From assembly GCA_003602515.1 (NCBI GenBank), contig QQSB01000042.1, positions 1 to 52,643 of the forward strand: DNA of 52,643 nucleotides, read 5' to 3'. Source of the DNA: Candidatus Poseidoniales archaeon (lineage in GTDB: Archaea > Thermoplasmatota > Poseidoniia > Poseidoniales > Thalassarchaeaceae). Below are positions 9,629 to 20,900 of this stretch, piece after piece (the stretch's first letter is position 1; every line of letters starts with the position of its first letter). The notes beneath the pieces were generated by a model that made no database searches, was not told the DNA's origin, and worked only from the letters and a program-made list of their open reading frames with translations. The translations under genes were made by a program, and so were the position numbers.

Positions 9629-12520
9629 TCACAAACCTAGTAGTTGTCGTGCTGAGTCAAGCGCTGCGGGAATTCCATCCGAATTAGAACCCCCTCCTTG
9701 TGCCATAGTGGGACTCCCCCCTCCGCCCCCGCCTATATGGGAGGAAATTGAATTGAGTATTTCTACAGCATTGTGGAGTTCTGCGGCAGGAGTTCCTTCG
9801 GTAATAGCAACGATAAGCTTCCCCCCGCCATCCTTGGTTCCGAGAATCGCAAGTGTAGGAATTGATGGGTCCCTGGTTAGTTCTCCGAGCATAGACATTA
9901 GTGCCCTAATGCCGCCCTCAACCTCCATAATCGCATAACGGATTCCATCCCTCTCAACAGCAGCATCACCACCTCCACTGGTCCTTAATCTGACTATTTC
10001 TGCCTCCAATGACTCTATCTTCTTCTGTTGTGACTTCCATTCCTCGAAGAATCTAGAAACGGTTGAAGGGAGATCTTCCGAGGAGACTCCTAGGACCTCA
10101 CTTGATTCCCTCAATAGCCGCTCTTGCTCCCTTGCATGCTCGCGTGCCGTCTCCCCTGCCACGATTTGCAGACGCTCCACCCCGTCTTGGACTTGACTGG
10201 AACGAATGATGCGCAACTCCCCAATTCTACCCACTTTGTCGTGATGCGTCCCTCCACAGGCCTGGACGTCGTGGTCGTCGATTCTGATCACCCTTATGTG
10301 TCCTGATTTCGGCGGACCGCCCTGGTATAACTCAAAACCGAATAGTTCGTCTGCTTCGGCTCGTGGCATCATAAGTTTCTCAACTTCATAATCTGCTGTA
10401 ATTACATCATTTGACAGGTCTTCGATACGATTAATCTCATCCCTTGAAAGACGGGAAAAGTGAGTGAGGTCGATTCTAGCGTAGCGTGCCCCCTTGTTTG
10501 ATCCGGCCTGCCAAATATGCGGGCCCAGTATAGTCCGGGCACTTCCTCCTACGATATGCACAGCTGTGTGATGATCCATCAATTGACGGCGCCTGTCCCA
10601 ATTGACTGTACATGACACATCACCTATTGGCACGGGACCGTCAGTTAGGTGATATATGGTGCTATTTTCAATCATGGTGTCGCACACCATTACATCCCCT
10701 ATAGAGCCTTGATCTCCTAGTTGGCCGCCACCCTCCGGGTAGAATAGAGTCCGATCTAGTACTACGTAGTGAGTAGGAGTCTTGGGAACCTCACTAGACA
10801 GGACAAGGGAATGTAAATGAGATTCAGATAGGCTATCGGAACCCAGCACGGTTGCTTGGAAGTTTGTTCTGCTAGTATCCGAATAGTAGTCCATCGATGT
10901 TGAAGGAAAATCACAGGTTGGGAATAAATTAGACTGGGTCTTTTCTTTGGCCGCTGCCTTGGTTCTTTCGGCATTCCTAGATGCCATATCCGCAGCGAAG
11001 CCTACTCTTACGGACATCTCCTTCCAACCCGCCTGGTTAGCAATAGAAATTGCCATTTCTGGGTTCAATCCCCGTTCCTCGGATAGCCTGAATAGAGTCT
11101 CATCGGGGGCTTCTGTGGATTCCAGTGGCAGGTCTCTAAAGGCTGTCTTCACAGCTGCTTCCCCCTTTCGAAGCATTTCGTGGTATCTTATTTCCTCGAG
11201 TTCCAATATCTCCACTAAACCATCTTCGGATTGGATGAAATTTGTGAATTCTAGATTCTTCTCAATATGATGAGTTCCAAGTTCAGACAGTGAGACTCCG
11301 AGTGCCAATTCTTCCTTCATCCGACACACCCTTCTTGACAGCATTCTGACCAAGTATCCTGCCTTCGAGTTACTTGGAACCAATCCATCGCCCAGCATAT
11401 TGCAAATTGCGTGCATATGGTCCGGAATGGCATAGATGCTAGATAACGGCTCAGTGAGTCTTTTCAGTTCTTCAATAGAGACTTTCAGACCCGACTCTTG
11501 TAGCCTCTCTGAAAGTTTCAAGAAAAGTGCGTCGACATCCGTTCCGACATCGATATTCATAATCCCCGCCAATCGTGACAGCTCCCCCAGTAACAAGTCA
11601 GTATTAGCAGAGAGGCCAAGGCCCCTCACTATCTGGTCAAATCCGGACATTTCTTTCAGCCAGTTTACCGATTCTGGATAAATTGCATCATATATCGTTG
11701 GGGTGCCTGCAGCAGCCCAGCAGAACCTCTCAAGCCCGTAACCGGTGTCAATTATCTGCAGATCCATCTCACGATATCTGAGGCCCTTGATCTCAACTTC
11801 GCCCTCTTCATGCTCCTCAAGGTTCATGAAAACTAGTGTAGCCAGCTCCAACCCTCCAACTATGACCTCCAAAGCAGGGCCTGCATTTCCCCCTCCGGAC
11901 CAGGGATTCTCAACATAGGTCAATTCTGTCGGGTTGATTCCGAATTCACTTATGAGCATCTCATCGCAATACCTGACACATTCGTCAATCCAATAGATTG
12001 TATCATCTTCTTTGGGCCTGTTGAAGGCGTGATGAGCCATCATCTCAAATGTTGATAGGTGTCTTCCAGACCTTCCTACGGCAGCAACATCCGTTAATCT
12101 AATGCAAGGTTGGCTGATTACCAGTGGATTTGCTGGAGGAGGGACGAGGCCACTAGTTACGTGCGGTTGGAAGTCAGCGATGCTTGCAATTGTGAGATGG
12201 ATATCATCTCTCCATCTAGCTATAACCGGAAACGGGGAAATTCTGGAGTGACCCTTCTTTTCGAAGAAATCTTGGAACTTCTCCCGCATGGCATCCTTCA
12301 GTTCTTTCCCCCTCATTGGGAATCCAGAGATTATTGGATTTCCAATAAATGTGTATGGATCGTCGGTGCTGTCCCCACAGGTCTCCCTATTTTTGTCTCT
12401 TGTCCAAAATCTGGCACCGGTTACAGAACATTTCTTACAGATATGGCCTGATTCTGACCAGAAGGGAATTTCCACCTCTCCGAAGCTCACTACTACTCCC
12501 TCGGCCACCCCATTGTACAA
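9629..12520 (-). CDS. alaS: Alanyl-tRNA synthetase, archaeal type
   Basis: Archaeal N-terminus (CKKCSVTGARFWTRDKNRETCGD..YTFIGNP), FEMMAHHAFNRPKED, editing-domain HHTAVHIVGGSAR and CGGTHHDKVG, C-terminal IGGGGGGSPTMAQGGG. Confidence 0.96.
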   Translation of the reverse strand: MYNGVAEGVVVSFGEVEIPFWSESGHICKKCSVTGARFWTRDKNRETCGDSTDDPYTFIGNPIISGFPMRGKELKDAMREKFQDFFEKKGHSRISPFPVIARWRDDIHLTIASIADFQPHVTSGLVPPPANPLVISQPCIRLTDVAAVGRSGRHLSTFEMMAHHAFNRPKEDDTIYWIDECVRYCDEMLISEFGINPTELTYVENPWSGGGNAGPALEVIVGGLELATLVFMNLEEHEEGEVEIKGLRYREMDLQIIDTGYGLERFCWAAAGTPTIYDAIYPESVNWLKEMSGFDQIVRGLGLSANTDLLLGELSRLAGIMNIDVGTDVDALFLKLSERLQESGLKVSIEELKRLTEPLSSIYAIPDHMHAICNMLGDGLVPSNSKAGYLVRMLSRRVCRMKEELALGVSLSELGTHHIEKNLEFTNFIQSEDGLVEILELEEIRYHEMLRKGEAAVKTAFRDLPLESTEAPDETLFRLSEERGLNPEMAISIANQAGWKEMSVRVGFAADMASRNAERTKAAAKEKTQSNLFPTCDFPSTSMDYYSDTSRTNFQATVLGSDSLSESHLHSLVLSSEVPKTPTHYVVLDRTLFYPEGGGQLGDQGSIGDVMVCDTMIENSTIYHLTDGPVPIGDVSCTVNWDRRRQLMDHHTAVHIVGGSARTILGPHIWQAGSNKGARYARIDLTHFSRLSRDEINRIEDLSNDVITADYEVEKLMMPRAEADELFGFELYQGGPPKSGHIRVIRIDDHDVQACGGTHHDKVGRIGELRIIRSSQVQDGVERLQIVAGETAREHAREQERLLRESSEVLGVSSEDLPSTVSRFFEEWKSQQKKIESLEAEIVRLRTSGGGDAAVERDGIRYAIMEVEGGIRALMSMLGELTRDPSIPTLAILGTKDGGGKLIVAITEGTPAAELHNAVEILNSISSHIGGGGGGSPTMAQGGGSNSDGIPAALDSARQLLGL

Positions 12521-12588
12521 CGGGTCTTGAAGTCAATGCGGGAAATTACCCCGGTGTTTTGAAAGGAAAGCATTTGTCAGCGAGATTG

Positions 12589-14076
12589 ATGGATGACTGG
12601 GCGCGGTTTCTTGAGGATGATGGAGATTCCCTAATGAGGATTAAGAAACGAGGAGAGATGCTGGTCGATGCAGTGATTGTTTCAGATAGGAAACATGTAG
12701 GCAAGAGCGATGATAGGTCATTGGAACAGTTGACCAATACTGCATCTCTGCCCGGAATAGTTGGGGAGGCATGGGGTATGGCCGACTTCCACCAGGGGTA
12801 TGGTTTCCCGATTGGTGGAGTTGTGGCGACCGACATAGAAAACGGCGGGGTGATTTCACCCGGAGGTGTTGGATTCGACATCAATTGCGGAGTCAGACTT
12901 TGCTCGATAGACTTGGGAATTGAAGACCTGAAGCATCTGACTAGGAAAAAGTCGGGCAGTGGGAGTAAGGAATTCGGTAATCGGCTTAAGGCCAGGATTC
13001 CCGCTGGAGAGTCTGGGAAGAGTGGTTACAATCTCAGCTACAACGAGCTTGACGATATCCTAGCAGAAGGTGCAAAGGCTGCTGCCGAGATTGGCCTTGG
13101 ACATGAAGAAGATCTCTCGAGAATGGAGATGAAGGGGAGATTGGAGGGCGATTCGGGGAGTATCTCCGATGTCGCGAAGAGAAGAGGAGTTTCGGCACTT
13201 GGATCGATAGGAAGGGGGAACCACTTCCTCGAGGTGCAAGTAGTAGACCAGATTTTCGATCAAAGAGCCGCTAGAACATTTGGTTTGGAAGAAGGAAGAC
13301 TTACTGCGATGATTCATACCGGTTCCAGGGGTTTAGGATATCAGGTGTGTTCGGAGCACGTGAAAGGACTAGAGGGTAAATTCAGAAAATCAGATGGGAG
13401 GTGGAGGTCGAAAGATTGGGGGATATCTATCGCCGACCCTCAACTCGCCTCAGCCCCATTCTTTTCCAAGGAGGGAGAGTCTTACTTCGAAGCGATGAAG
13501 GCTGCTGGAAATTACGCATTCGCAAATAGGAGTAGTGTGACTCACCACCTGAGGAGCGCACTTAGATCCCACATGGGGGCCGAGGTAGATGTTGGAGTCG
13601 TATACGATGTTTGTCACAATATTGCTCGTGTAGAAGACCACGTGGTCCACGGCACTTCTTGCACTTGTTGCGTACACAGGAAGGGGGCGACCAGAGCATT
13701 TGGAGGGGATAATGATGAGATATCGGGAAATTTCTCCGGCATTGGTCAACCCGTTCTAGTGCCTGGGGACATGGGGACTGCCTCGTACGTAATGGCCGGC
13801 CCGAGCAGTGGTACAAATCGTGCATTTGGGTCATCTTGTCATGGTGCTGGAAGGGCCATGTCGAGAACCGAGGCGAGACAGAAGATTGACGGTGCAAAGG
13901 TGAAAAGAGAGTTGGCCGATAAAGGAGTCGCGATATACGAAACAAATGAAAAGTACCTGTCTGAAGAGGCACCTGATGCATACAAAAACGTAGATGACGT
14001 AATCAGGCTCACGGAGAAGGCTGGTCTTGCTAGGCCGGTGGCCCGATTAAAGCCAGTAATCGTAATCAAGGGATAG
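12589..14076 (+). CDS. rtcB: RNA-splicing ligase RtcB
   Basis: MADFHQGYGFPIGGVVATD, GGVGFDINCGVRL, GRGNHFLEVQ, HTGSRGLGYQV, YDVCHNIARVEDH, HRKGATRAF, SSCHGAGRAMSR. The ORF opens at 12349, but that extension lies antisense to alaS; the exact start is uncertain. Confidence 0.93.
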   Translation: MDDWARFLEDDGDSLMRIKKRGEMLVDAVIVSDRKHVGKSDDRSLEQLTNTASLPGIVGEAWGMADFHQGYGFPIGGVVATDIENGGVISPGGVGFDINCGVRLCSIDLGIEDLKHLTRKKSGSGSKEFGNRLKARIPAGESGKSGYNLSYNELDDILAEGAKAAAEIGLGHEEDLSRMEMKGRLEGDSGSISDVAKRRGVSALGSIGRGNHFLEVQVVDQIFDQRAARTFGLEEGRLTAMIHTGSRGLGYQVCSEHVKGLEGKFRKSDGRWRSKDWGISIADPQLASAPFFSKEGESYFEAMKAAGNYAFANRSSVTHHLRSALRSHMGAEVDVGVVYDVCHNIARVEDHVVHGTSCTCCVHRKGATRAFGGDNDEISGNFSGIGQPVLVPGDMGTASYVMAGPSSGTNRAFGSSCHGAGRAMSRTEARQKIDGAKVKRELADKGVAIYETNEKYLSEEAPDAYKNVDDVIRLTEKAGLARPVARLKPVIVIKG

Positions 14077-14082
14077 CGTCAT

Positions 14083-14640
14083 CTACTTCGAGACAAGGAT
14101 TAGTTCTATGTCATCGTAATCCAACATGACGTATTCCTCGAATTTGTCATTTGAATCTCCATTTACGGTCATACTGATATCATACTCTTCCCAATCTGAA
14201 ATGCCGTTTCTGTCGATATCGAAATTTCTATCCTCATCCAAGGACGGTCCTCCGTCCCTATCCCATATCTGAAAAAAGGCACCTAGTGGGACATTCATCT
14301 TGTCGGGAGTCTCGATGTGCAATTTCGTAAATCCGGTTTCTGAAGAGTCATGAACGTGAACCCACCTCATTCCCTCTCGGCAACCGATTTGATCTATCCC
14401 CGTATTTGGATCGATTGGGATCTGCTGCCCGTCCATGATTACTCTCAGATTTGGATGATAGTGGAAAGATATTCCGACATCCTCATGCTGCAAGCCACCC
14501 AAGCACCCATCGGAAACCTCCCAATCAGGTTCAGGGTCAAAAATTCCTGGTTGCAAAAGTGCCACACCGAAGAAGGCCACTGTGGCTACTGCCGCAGCGG
14601 AAAGTAGCCATTGCTCAGTCGACAATGAAGGCATTCCCAT
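14083..14640 (-). CDS. Membrane-anchored extracellular hypothetical protein with HYHPNLRV and HVHD motifs
   Basis: N-terminal TM (WLLSAAAVATVAFFGVALL), then ISFHYHPNLRVIMDGQQIPID, WVHVHDSSETGFTKLHIETP, FFQIWDRDGG. Confidence 0.8.
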   Translation of the reverse strand: MGMPSLSTEQWLLSAAAVATVAFFGVALLQPGIFDPEPDWEVSDGCLGGLQHEDVGISFHYHPNLRVIMDGQQIPIDPNTGIDQIGCREGMRWVHVHDSSETGFTKLHIETPDKMNVPLGAFFQIWDRDGGPSLDEDRNFDIDRNGISDWEEYDISMTVNGDSNDKFEEYVMLDYDDIELILVSK

Positions 14641-14686
14641 GTGTCGTCGAGATGGGGCATTTCACTTGAACTATGGGTAAATGATT

Positions 14687-14848
14687 TTACATCGAATATC
14701 CAATTCTAGGTAAGTTCGTTTGTGGTTGAGCGGAGCCCGATTGGACACCATCAGCCTCTTCCATAATTATCGTCAGCAGAGTATTCACCAGTGCCCTTAG
14801 CTCTTCCATCTCCTGCTTCATATCATCTATCTTAGTTACCTCTGTCAT
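14687..14848 (-). CDS. Possible small coiled-coil protein
   Basis: MTEVTKIDDMKQEMEELRALVNTLLTIIMEEADG...; the track ORF starts with TTG at 14896, and a TTTATAG box near 14905 suggests a downstream start such as ATG at 14848. Confidence 0.45.
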   Translation of the reverse strand: MTEVTKIDDMKQEMEELRALVNTLLTIIMEEADGVQSGSAQPQTNLPRIGYSM

Positions 14849-14973
14849 TATCGCATCCCATCCGAGGGATCTCTCCCTCGATGCGTTAATTTCCAAGTTG
14901 GCCTATAAACAAGACTGGGTCTTTTTCAGAATCAGGAGGTTTTTCGGACGACTTGAAGATAGGCGTGTTCCGT

Positions 14974-17900
14974 CTACTCGTATTCCTCGTCGTATTCCTC
15001 GTCGTAGAATCCCCCGCCAGTTGAGCCCCTGATGATGTAGAATGCCGCTCCCATCAGGGACAGTAGAAGAATCAAAGATCCTGCGATCCAGATCATTCCA
15101 CTGTTGGGCCCGGAGCTCTCTGACAAACTGCTTACCTGTATATCGCTTATCTCGACATTCATGTAATTCGCATTGCCGTAGTCGTCGTCTACTACAAGAA
15201 CCAGCAGTGGTTGTCCGGCGGCAACCGGGATGTACTCAAATTCTGCCCTAACGCTAGTGCTACCTGGAGCGAGGTACAACTCAACAGGGCCATTGACCAT
15301 AGTGGAAACTGATGGTGAGAAAGTCCCATCTATCCTCTGCTCATAGAGCCCCACGGAGATGGTTCCATCGCTCTTACCGGGGTTCTCCCAGTATGTAACA
15401 ATGGTAATGGTGTCGCCAACTAGTGGGTTCTTGGTCGGCGTTACTTGGGAACGAGTATACTGGCCATCGAACTCAACAAGTCGGATCGTTGGAGTCCGAG
15501 GGTTGTCCGGCCCACCGAGTCCTGCCACTTCGTTTCCGGCCTTGTCTGTTGACGTAATCCAGAATGACACCTTGTCCCCATCTTCTATGTTGAACTCCAG
15601 AGACGGCCTGAAGTCTAAATCGCCACGGTACACATGTACCCCCTCAGTGCTTGAGTACCAAGGGACCTCTCCGCTTTCTTCTGTCCCAGGAATTATCTGG
15701 CCGTTCCTCTGGAATGCCCATGAAACTTGAAGGGGGCCGTAGTTCATCCCTATCTCCTCATTGATTGTTATCGTTACCGAGACAGAGTTCATGGAATCGG
15801 TCTCGATTACGGTTAGGGAGGAATCGGGGTATGCATCGACATTGAACAGGGCGGTGGGCGGCTTCGTGTCCACTGTTGCCGAAGCATCGGAATTTGAAAC
15901 AGAGTGTGAAGACCCCGGGGTGCCGATCAGGGAAGTGGTCAACACGGTGACTGGATCGACGGGCTGGAAATTTGGTAGTGACATCTCAACCGTGAAGTTC
16001 CCCGATGAGTCGACTTCCGACGTAGCCTCATAGTTTCCACTCCCGTATAGCATCGATAGTAAGACCGTCAAATCCGGGGTGGACTCTGCTATCGGAACTC
16101 CAGTTCCTTCGTGATAGACGGAGCCACTGACCATGAAAGAGTCCCCCTGGCCCAGATAGAGGGATGTCCCTAGTGCCGGAATTATCGGAGCTGTTAGATC
16201 CTCGGCGTAGCTCGGAATAGCGACAATCCTGTTATCCAAACGCCAAGAAAGTGTGCTTAGCACCTCGGACTCAATCTGATCCAGGCCATCCTCGACAAGG
16301 ACTCTAGGCTTGCAATCGAAATCTTCGTCATCGAATGGTAAATCCCATGACATCTTGAAGCGGACACTCAACTCGGTCACGGAAGAAGTGATGCTCTCAG
16401 TGCTTGCGCTGATAGCCTGCAGCATGCTATTGCTAGGTGATGACAATGTCGAGGAGAATGGTTCGTAGGAAAAGGCACCGAAGTCGCTACTATAACCGCA
16501 CAGGAATACGGTAATATTGTCTATAGTGTGGAAGCCATTTGGCTCGTCTAATCGAACCTTGAACGTGTGTTCCTTTCCTGGTATTAGGAAGTAATCGATA
16601 CTGTCTTGGGTTATTCTGTCCAATGAGAAAGTTGACCCCCCTCCAGAACCAGTCCCGAGTCCGGCTCCTGCGAATTCCACCATGACGTCCTCTGCGACGA
16701 CTACCGATGCCCATGAGTTATCGGCACCGGGACCACCGCCTGTACCGCCATCCTGGTAAGTCAAACCGGCCCAGTCTGTCCCCTCGACATAAAGGTGAAT
16801 CATTTCATTGTCCATGGCGGATACGTCGATTCCCAGGAATTGAACTTGCTGCTCACCAGTTAGGCCCACGCTCAGATCGCTGCTCTGGTACTGATACTCG
16901 CCTTCATCGGCTACTCCGTCACCATTCAGATCATCCAAACCCTCTCTCCAGTACTTCAGAGTCAGGGTTTCCCCCCTTGCTTCTCCTTCACTAATTGTGA
17001 TGTACGGCGAGAAAGTAGTCGGAGGTACGACCATCCCGTCAACGTACTGAAGTCCGATAGGTGTTTGGACCTGAATTGAACCAGCGACAGGAGGATTTGT
17101 ATCTACTTCAATTTCAACTATCGGAGGTTCACCCGTAGTGTCTTCTGCCCCATTGGTTGAGCTCGATGGCCCTACTCTTAGCATCAACGGAGAGAGTGTC
17201 AAAGAGCTTGTGCCACTGGGTATTGAGGCCATGCCGGAGAATTGTCCATCGTCATCGGTCTGCAAGGCATAAATTGCCCCAGAGAGATTCAGTGCTACGG
17301 AGAAGTCCGAAGCAGATGGCCGCTTTGCTTCTTGATCTTGGAAGCGGACAGTTCCAGAAATATTCAGCAAACTTCCATCCTGTACGGGGAATGGATAAAA
17401 CAGAGTGTCATATGTATTGGAAATGACTCTATCAAACTCATCCCTAATTTCGAATGAATCTATCTGCAGGTCGTTCTCGACGGCATTCACACCTAAACGG
17501 CCACTTTGAGATGTGGATGGCCATATTGTTTCGCCGTTCTCGTCATTTGCTCGAGCAACCCAAGTTATGCTATCGACATCGTCCCAATTCCAGTCAATGT
17601 TGAATTTCCAATGAACTTCTATGTCCACATAACCATCGGCATGGACTGCCTCGGTGACGTAGCTGGCGCTGGCCTCAAGAGGGGCGACAGATGACCCATA
17701 GGACTGTGAGAACTGGGGTTCTACTGAGTTAGTTCCCCAGAGCCCGTCCGGACTATTCTCAACCATGAAACTGATTGTCTTCCCATCGGAAGAAGAACCA
17801 ACTAGAGTTATGTCTGCTATTTGCGAGTTATCTGACAAATGGTGATGGCTAGTAACTATCTCAACGAGGTTCCCATCGGGGTAGAGAGTGTTTGGGACGC

Positions 17901-20900
17901 TAAACTCCCTATTTACGAACATGAAGTCGTAAACCAGGGAGCCGTCCAGGGAGATCGCCCCATAGTCAGAGGTAATGCTCAGGGGGATGTCAGTCTCCTC
18001 TTCGAATTCCTCGTCGGGAATTCCCGCCAGGTAATCCTCTATGGACGGTCCTAGTCCTGAAACGTTCTCGAAGAACATGTATCCGACTCCAATTGATGAC
18101 ATTGATACGGTCTGAGCGGATGTAGATGTCACAGATAGCGGTACCTCGATCCAATTCCTCCCTGTTGATGTGTCGTAATGGCTGGGACTGAGTAGACCTA
18201 TGCCAGAAATTTGAGCAAGACTTAGGGTGCTGGTGAATGGAGAATCACCGCTGCCGCCTGAAACTGCCGAACCGGCAACTGATACAGTTACTGGGGCATC
18301 GAATCCATCAGAGTCAGGGGCGATGCTGATGAAACCCGTGTTTACTGCCGCGGATTCGGGAATCAGCACTGTAAGGCTCTCGGGATTCGAACCATCTAGG
18401 GACAAGGAGGTGCTTCTTGAGAGCGAGCCCCCATAATCGATCCAGGACTGCCATCCTAGATTGCCATAAGCATAATCGTCACCGTCGAACATCGGGAAGT
18501 GCCATTCATCGATTCCATCATCAAGTACATCTAGTCGAGAATTGGAGGATGGATCGGAGAACGTTGAGGAGATTCTGAGGACATCTATCCACCCATTGGT
18601 GGGAAGATTTACTGAGGCGGAGAAGCCGACCTGTTGGTGTGAGAATTGTATTGTCCCGCCCTTATTCGCTGAACCGAGGGAGTTTCCTAATTTATCGAAG
18701 ACAGTTACAGAAACAGAACTGGAGATGTTTCCTTGTATTGTTACGCTCTTGATGGGGCGAGGCGAGAAAATGAAATCGGAAGTAACCGTTCCGGTTACTG
18801 CTGTGGCATTCAGCAGACCGTCCACTACTTCAACTCCGGCACTAAGGTCCCACCCATTTTGTCCCGAGTCAGCATTCAATACTCTCTTGCCGCCGATGAC
18901 GACCCTTGACAAGCTAGGGGTCTGCTCTGAATCATCGGAACCCATATGTATCTTCAGTCTGACTTGAGGGAACTGAGCTGAGTCAACTCCTGCCAGGCTA
19001 AAGGGGAATGAAATATTGGAGAATCCGGGAACTTGGGCCCCTGTGCTACCATCCAATAGGGATCCGCGGATCCAGCCACCTTCATTTGCTTGGCCCTCAA
19101 TATCGATGAATCCAAGGTTGAATTTGTTGGCATTTGCCAATGATAACGAAGGACTGATCCAACTTCCGGGTATCCCATAGTTGGAAATCTGCACCCCTGC
19201 ATTGTCTATGAACCAACCAGCTAGGCTGTAGTAACCATCGGAGCCAAATGCGAACTTGAACTTCACAGAGTCTCCCTTGTAGGCATCTAGATTAGCCCGT
19301 AGGTTTGTCATCTCGCTAGTTGAAGACCAGGTACCGCCCCAAGCCGTACCTGTGCAATGATCCATCGTGAAAATGCCCATGCCCTGAAGGTTGTGGCCTG
19401 CAAAGGAAGAAGCAGTCCCAGTGTACCAACCCGGGTCAAAGTACTGCCATGACCCTCCGTTTACTTTGATGAATACAGCACCCCCGTCCCATCCTGCCTC
19501 ACCGCATGACCAGTGGTCAAATGTAAGATAAGATGTACCGTTCATTGGGATTTCATAGAGTGGCGAAATTAGCCTCGCTTCGTCGATTCCATTCTCATAA
19601 TTGCCGGAGAACCCGATACCGTACGCATACGGGAAGGAAGCGGTTTTTGGAGGTCCAGAGTTAGGGGAGACTTTGTTCAGGGTGAATTTACACCTGTCAC
19701 TGCTGCATGTCCCAGAAGTAGACCTAGACCACCCGGGAGCCTCTGAAACTGTGGGGGAGTTTGCTGTTGAATCTTCGAATCCGAGCATTACTGAATCCTC
19801 ACCCTTGGTCAGTGACCTGTGGATCCAGTCATCTGGAGAAGGGTTTCCCTGGGAATCTGGCATACCATAGTGGGACATCGTGGAAGGAACTTCGAATTCT
19901 TCCGTGAATAGAGAATTGCCTTCATAGTCAACTACTCTGAAATGGGAAATTGTCAGACCCTCTCGCGTGTCTTGGTTGTTTCCGCCATAATTGAATGAAG
20001 AGCTTGTATCTACGATTATTCTGATATCGACGCTTGATTGATCCTGGAATCCAGATGGGATATCAAATGAGACAAGACGGAAGTCCCCACTCTGATCGCC
20101 ATATGTTTGTCCGTCATCAGCAGTGTATCCTGTCCCAGGGATTGGACCTGATCTTGCCGAGCAATCAGAAGATGTGCTGCTCGTACTCGAGGAAATATCA
20201 GCCCATGTATTTCCATTCAATGAAAGTTCTACACAAGCGTTGTCACTAGATCCGCCCTCTAGATCCCATTCCATATTGAACTCAATTTTGGATGTGGAGT
20301 TGGTCCCAGAAAGATCGATATTCCGCTCAAGAACACCGTAGGCATTTGAATTGTATGTGCAAGAAGTTGAAGTGGTAGTGAAGCAACCGTGGTGCCAGAC
20401 ATCCAATTCAACGCCCTCGTTAATAACTTGAATATTATCGATGAACCATCCTGGCCTCTCGTTTACAGAATCTGGATGGGTCCATATAACGAATCTGAAC
20501 TGTACATTGTCAGATTCGGTTATCCCGGGTAGAGAAGACAGAGTGAAATTGCTAGTGACCCAACCGCTGTGTGATGAGGATGCAAAAACTGGGACTGGCG
20601 ATGCGGCGCCGTTAGGGGTTGGGGCATCGGAAGAGAGAGTACTAGGGTATCCACTCTGTGGCTCAATGAAATTCCATTCTCCCCATGTTGAGTCTGACTT
20701 TAGGCGGTATTCCACCCAGGTTCCATCGCCGCCCCCGGAAGAGGTTGAATCCACGTGGAACCAGTGATCGAAGGTTAGGTAGTATGTACTAATGTAGGGG
20801 CCTGTAGGGACACTCTGAGCAGGAATTAGCAGATGCCCGAAAGTTCCTGCAGGGACTGGTTCTCCAGGCATTGTTCCTGCTGAAACAAGACCCTGCGTAG

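Noticed and set aside
12349-12588. Upstream extension of the rtcB ORF
   Set aside because: It overlaps the conserved alaS N-terminus on the opposite strand and does not look like RtcB sequence.
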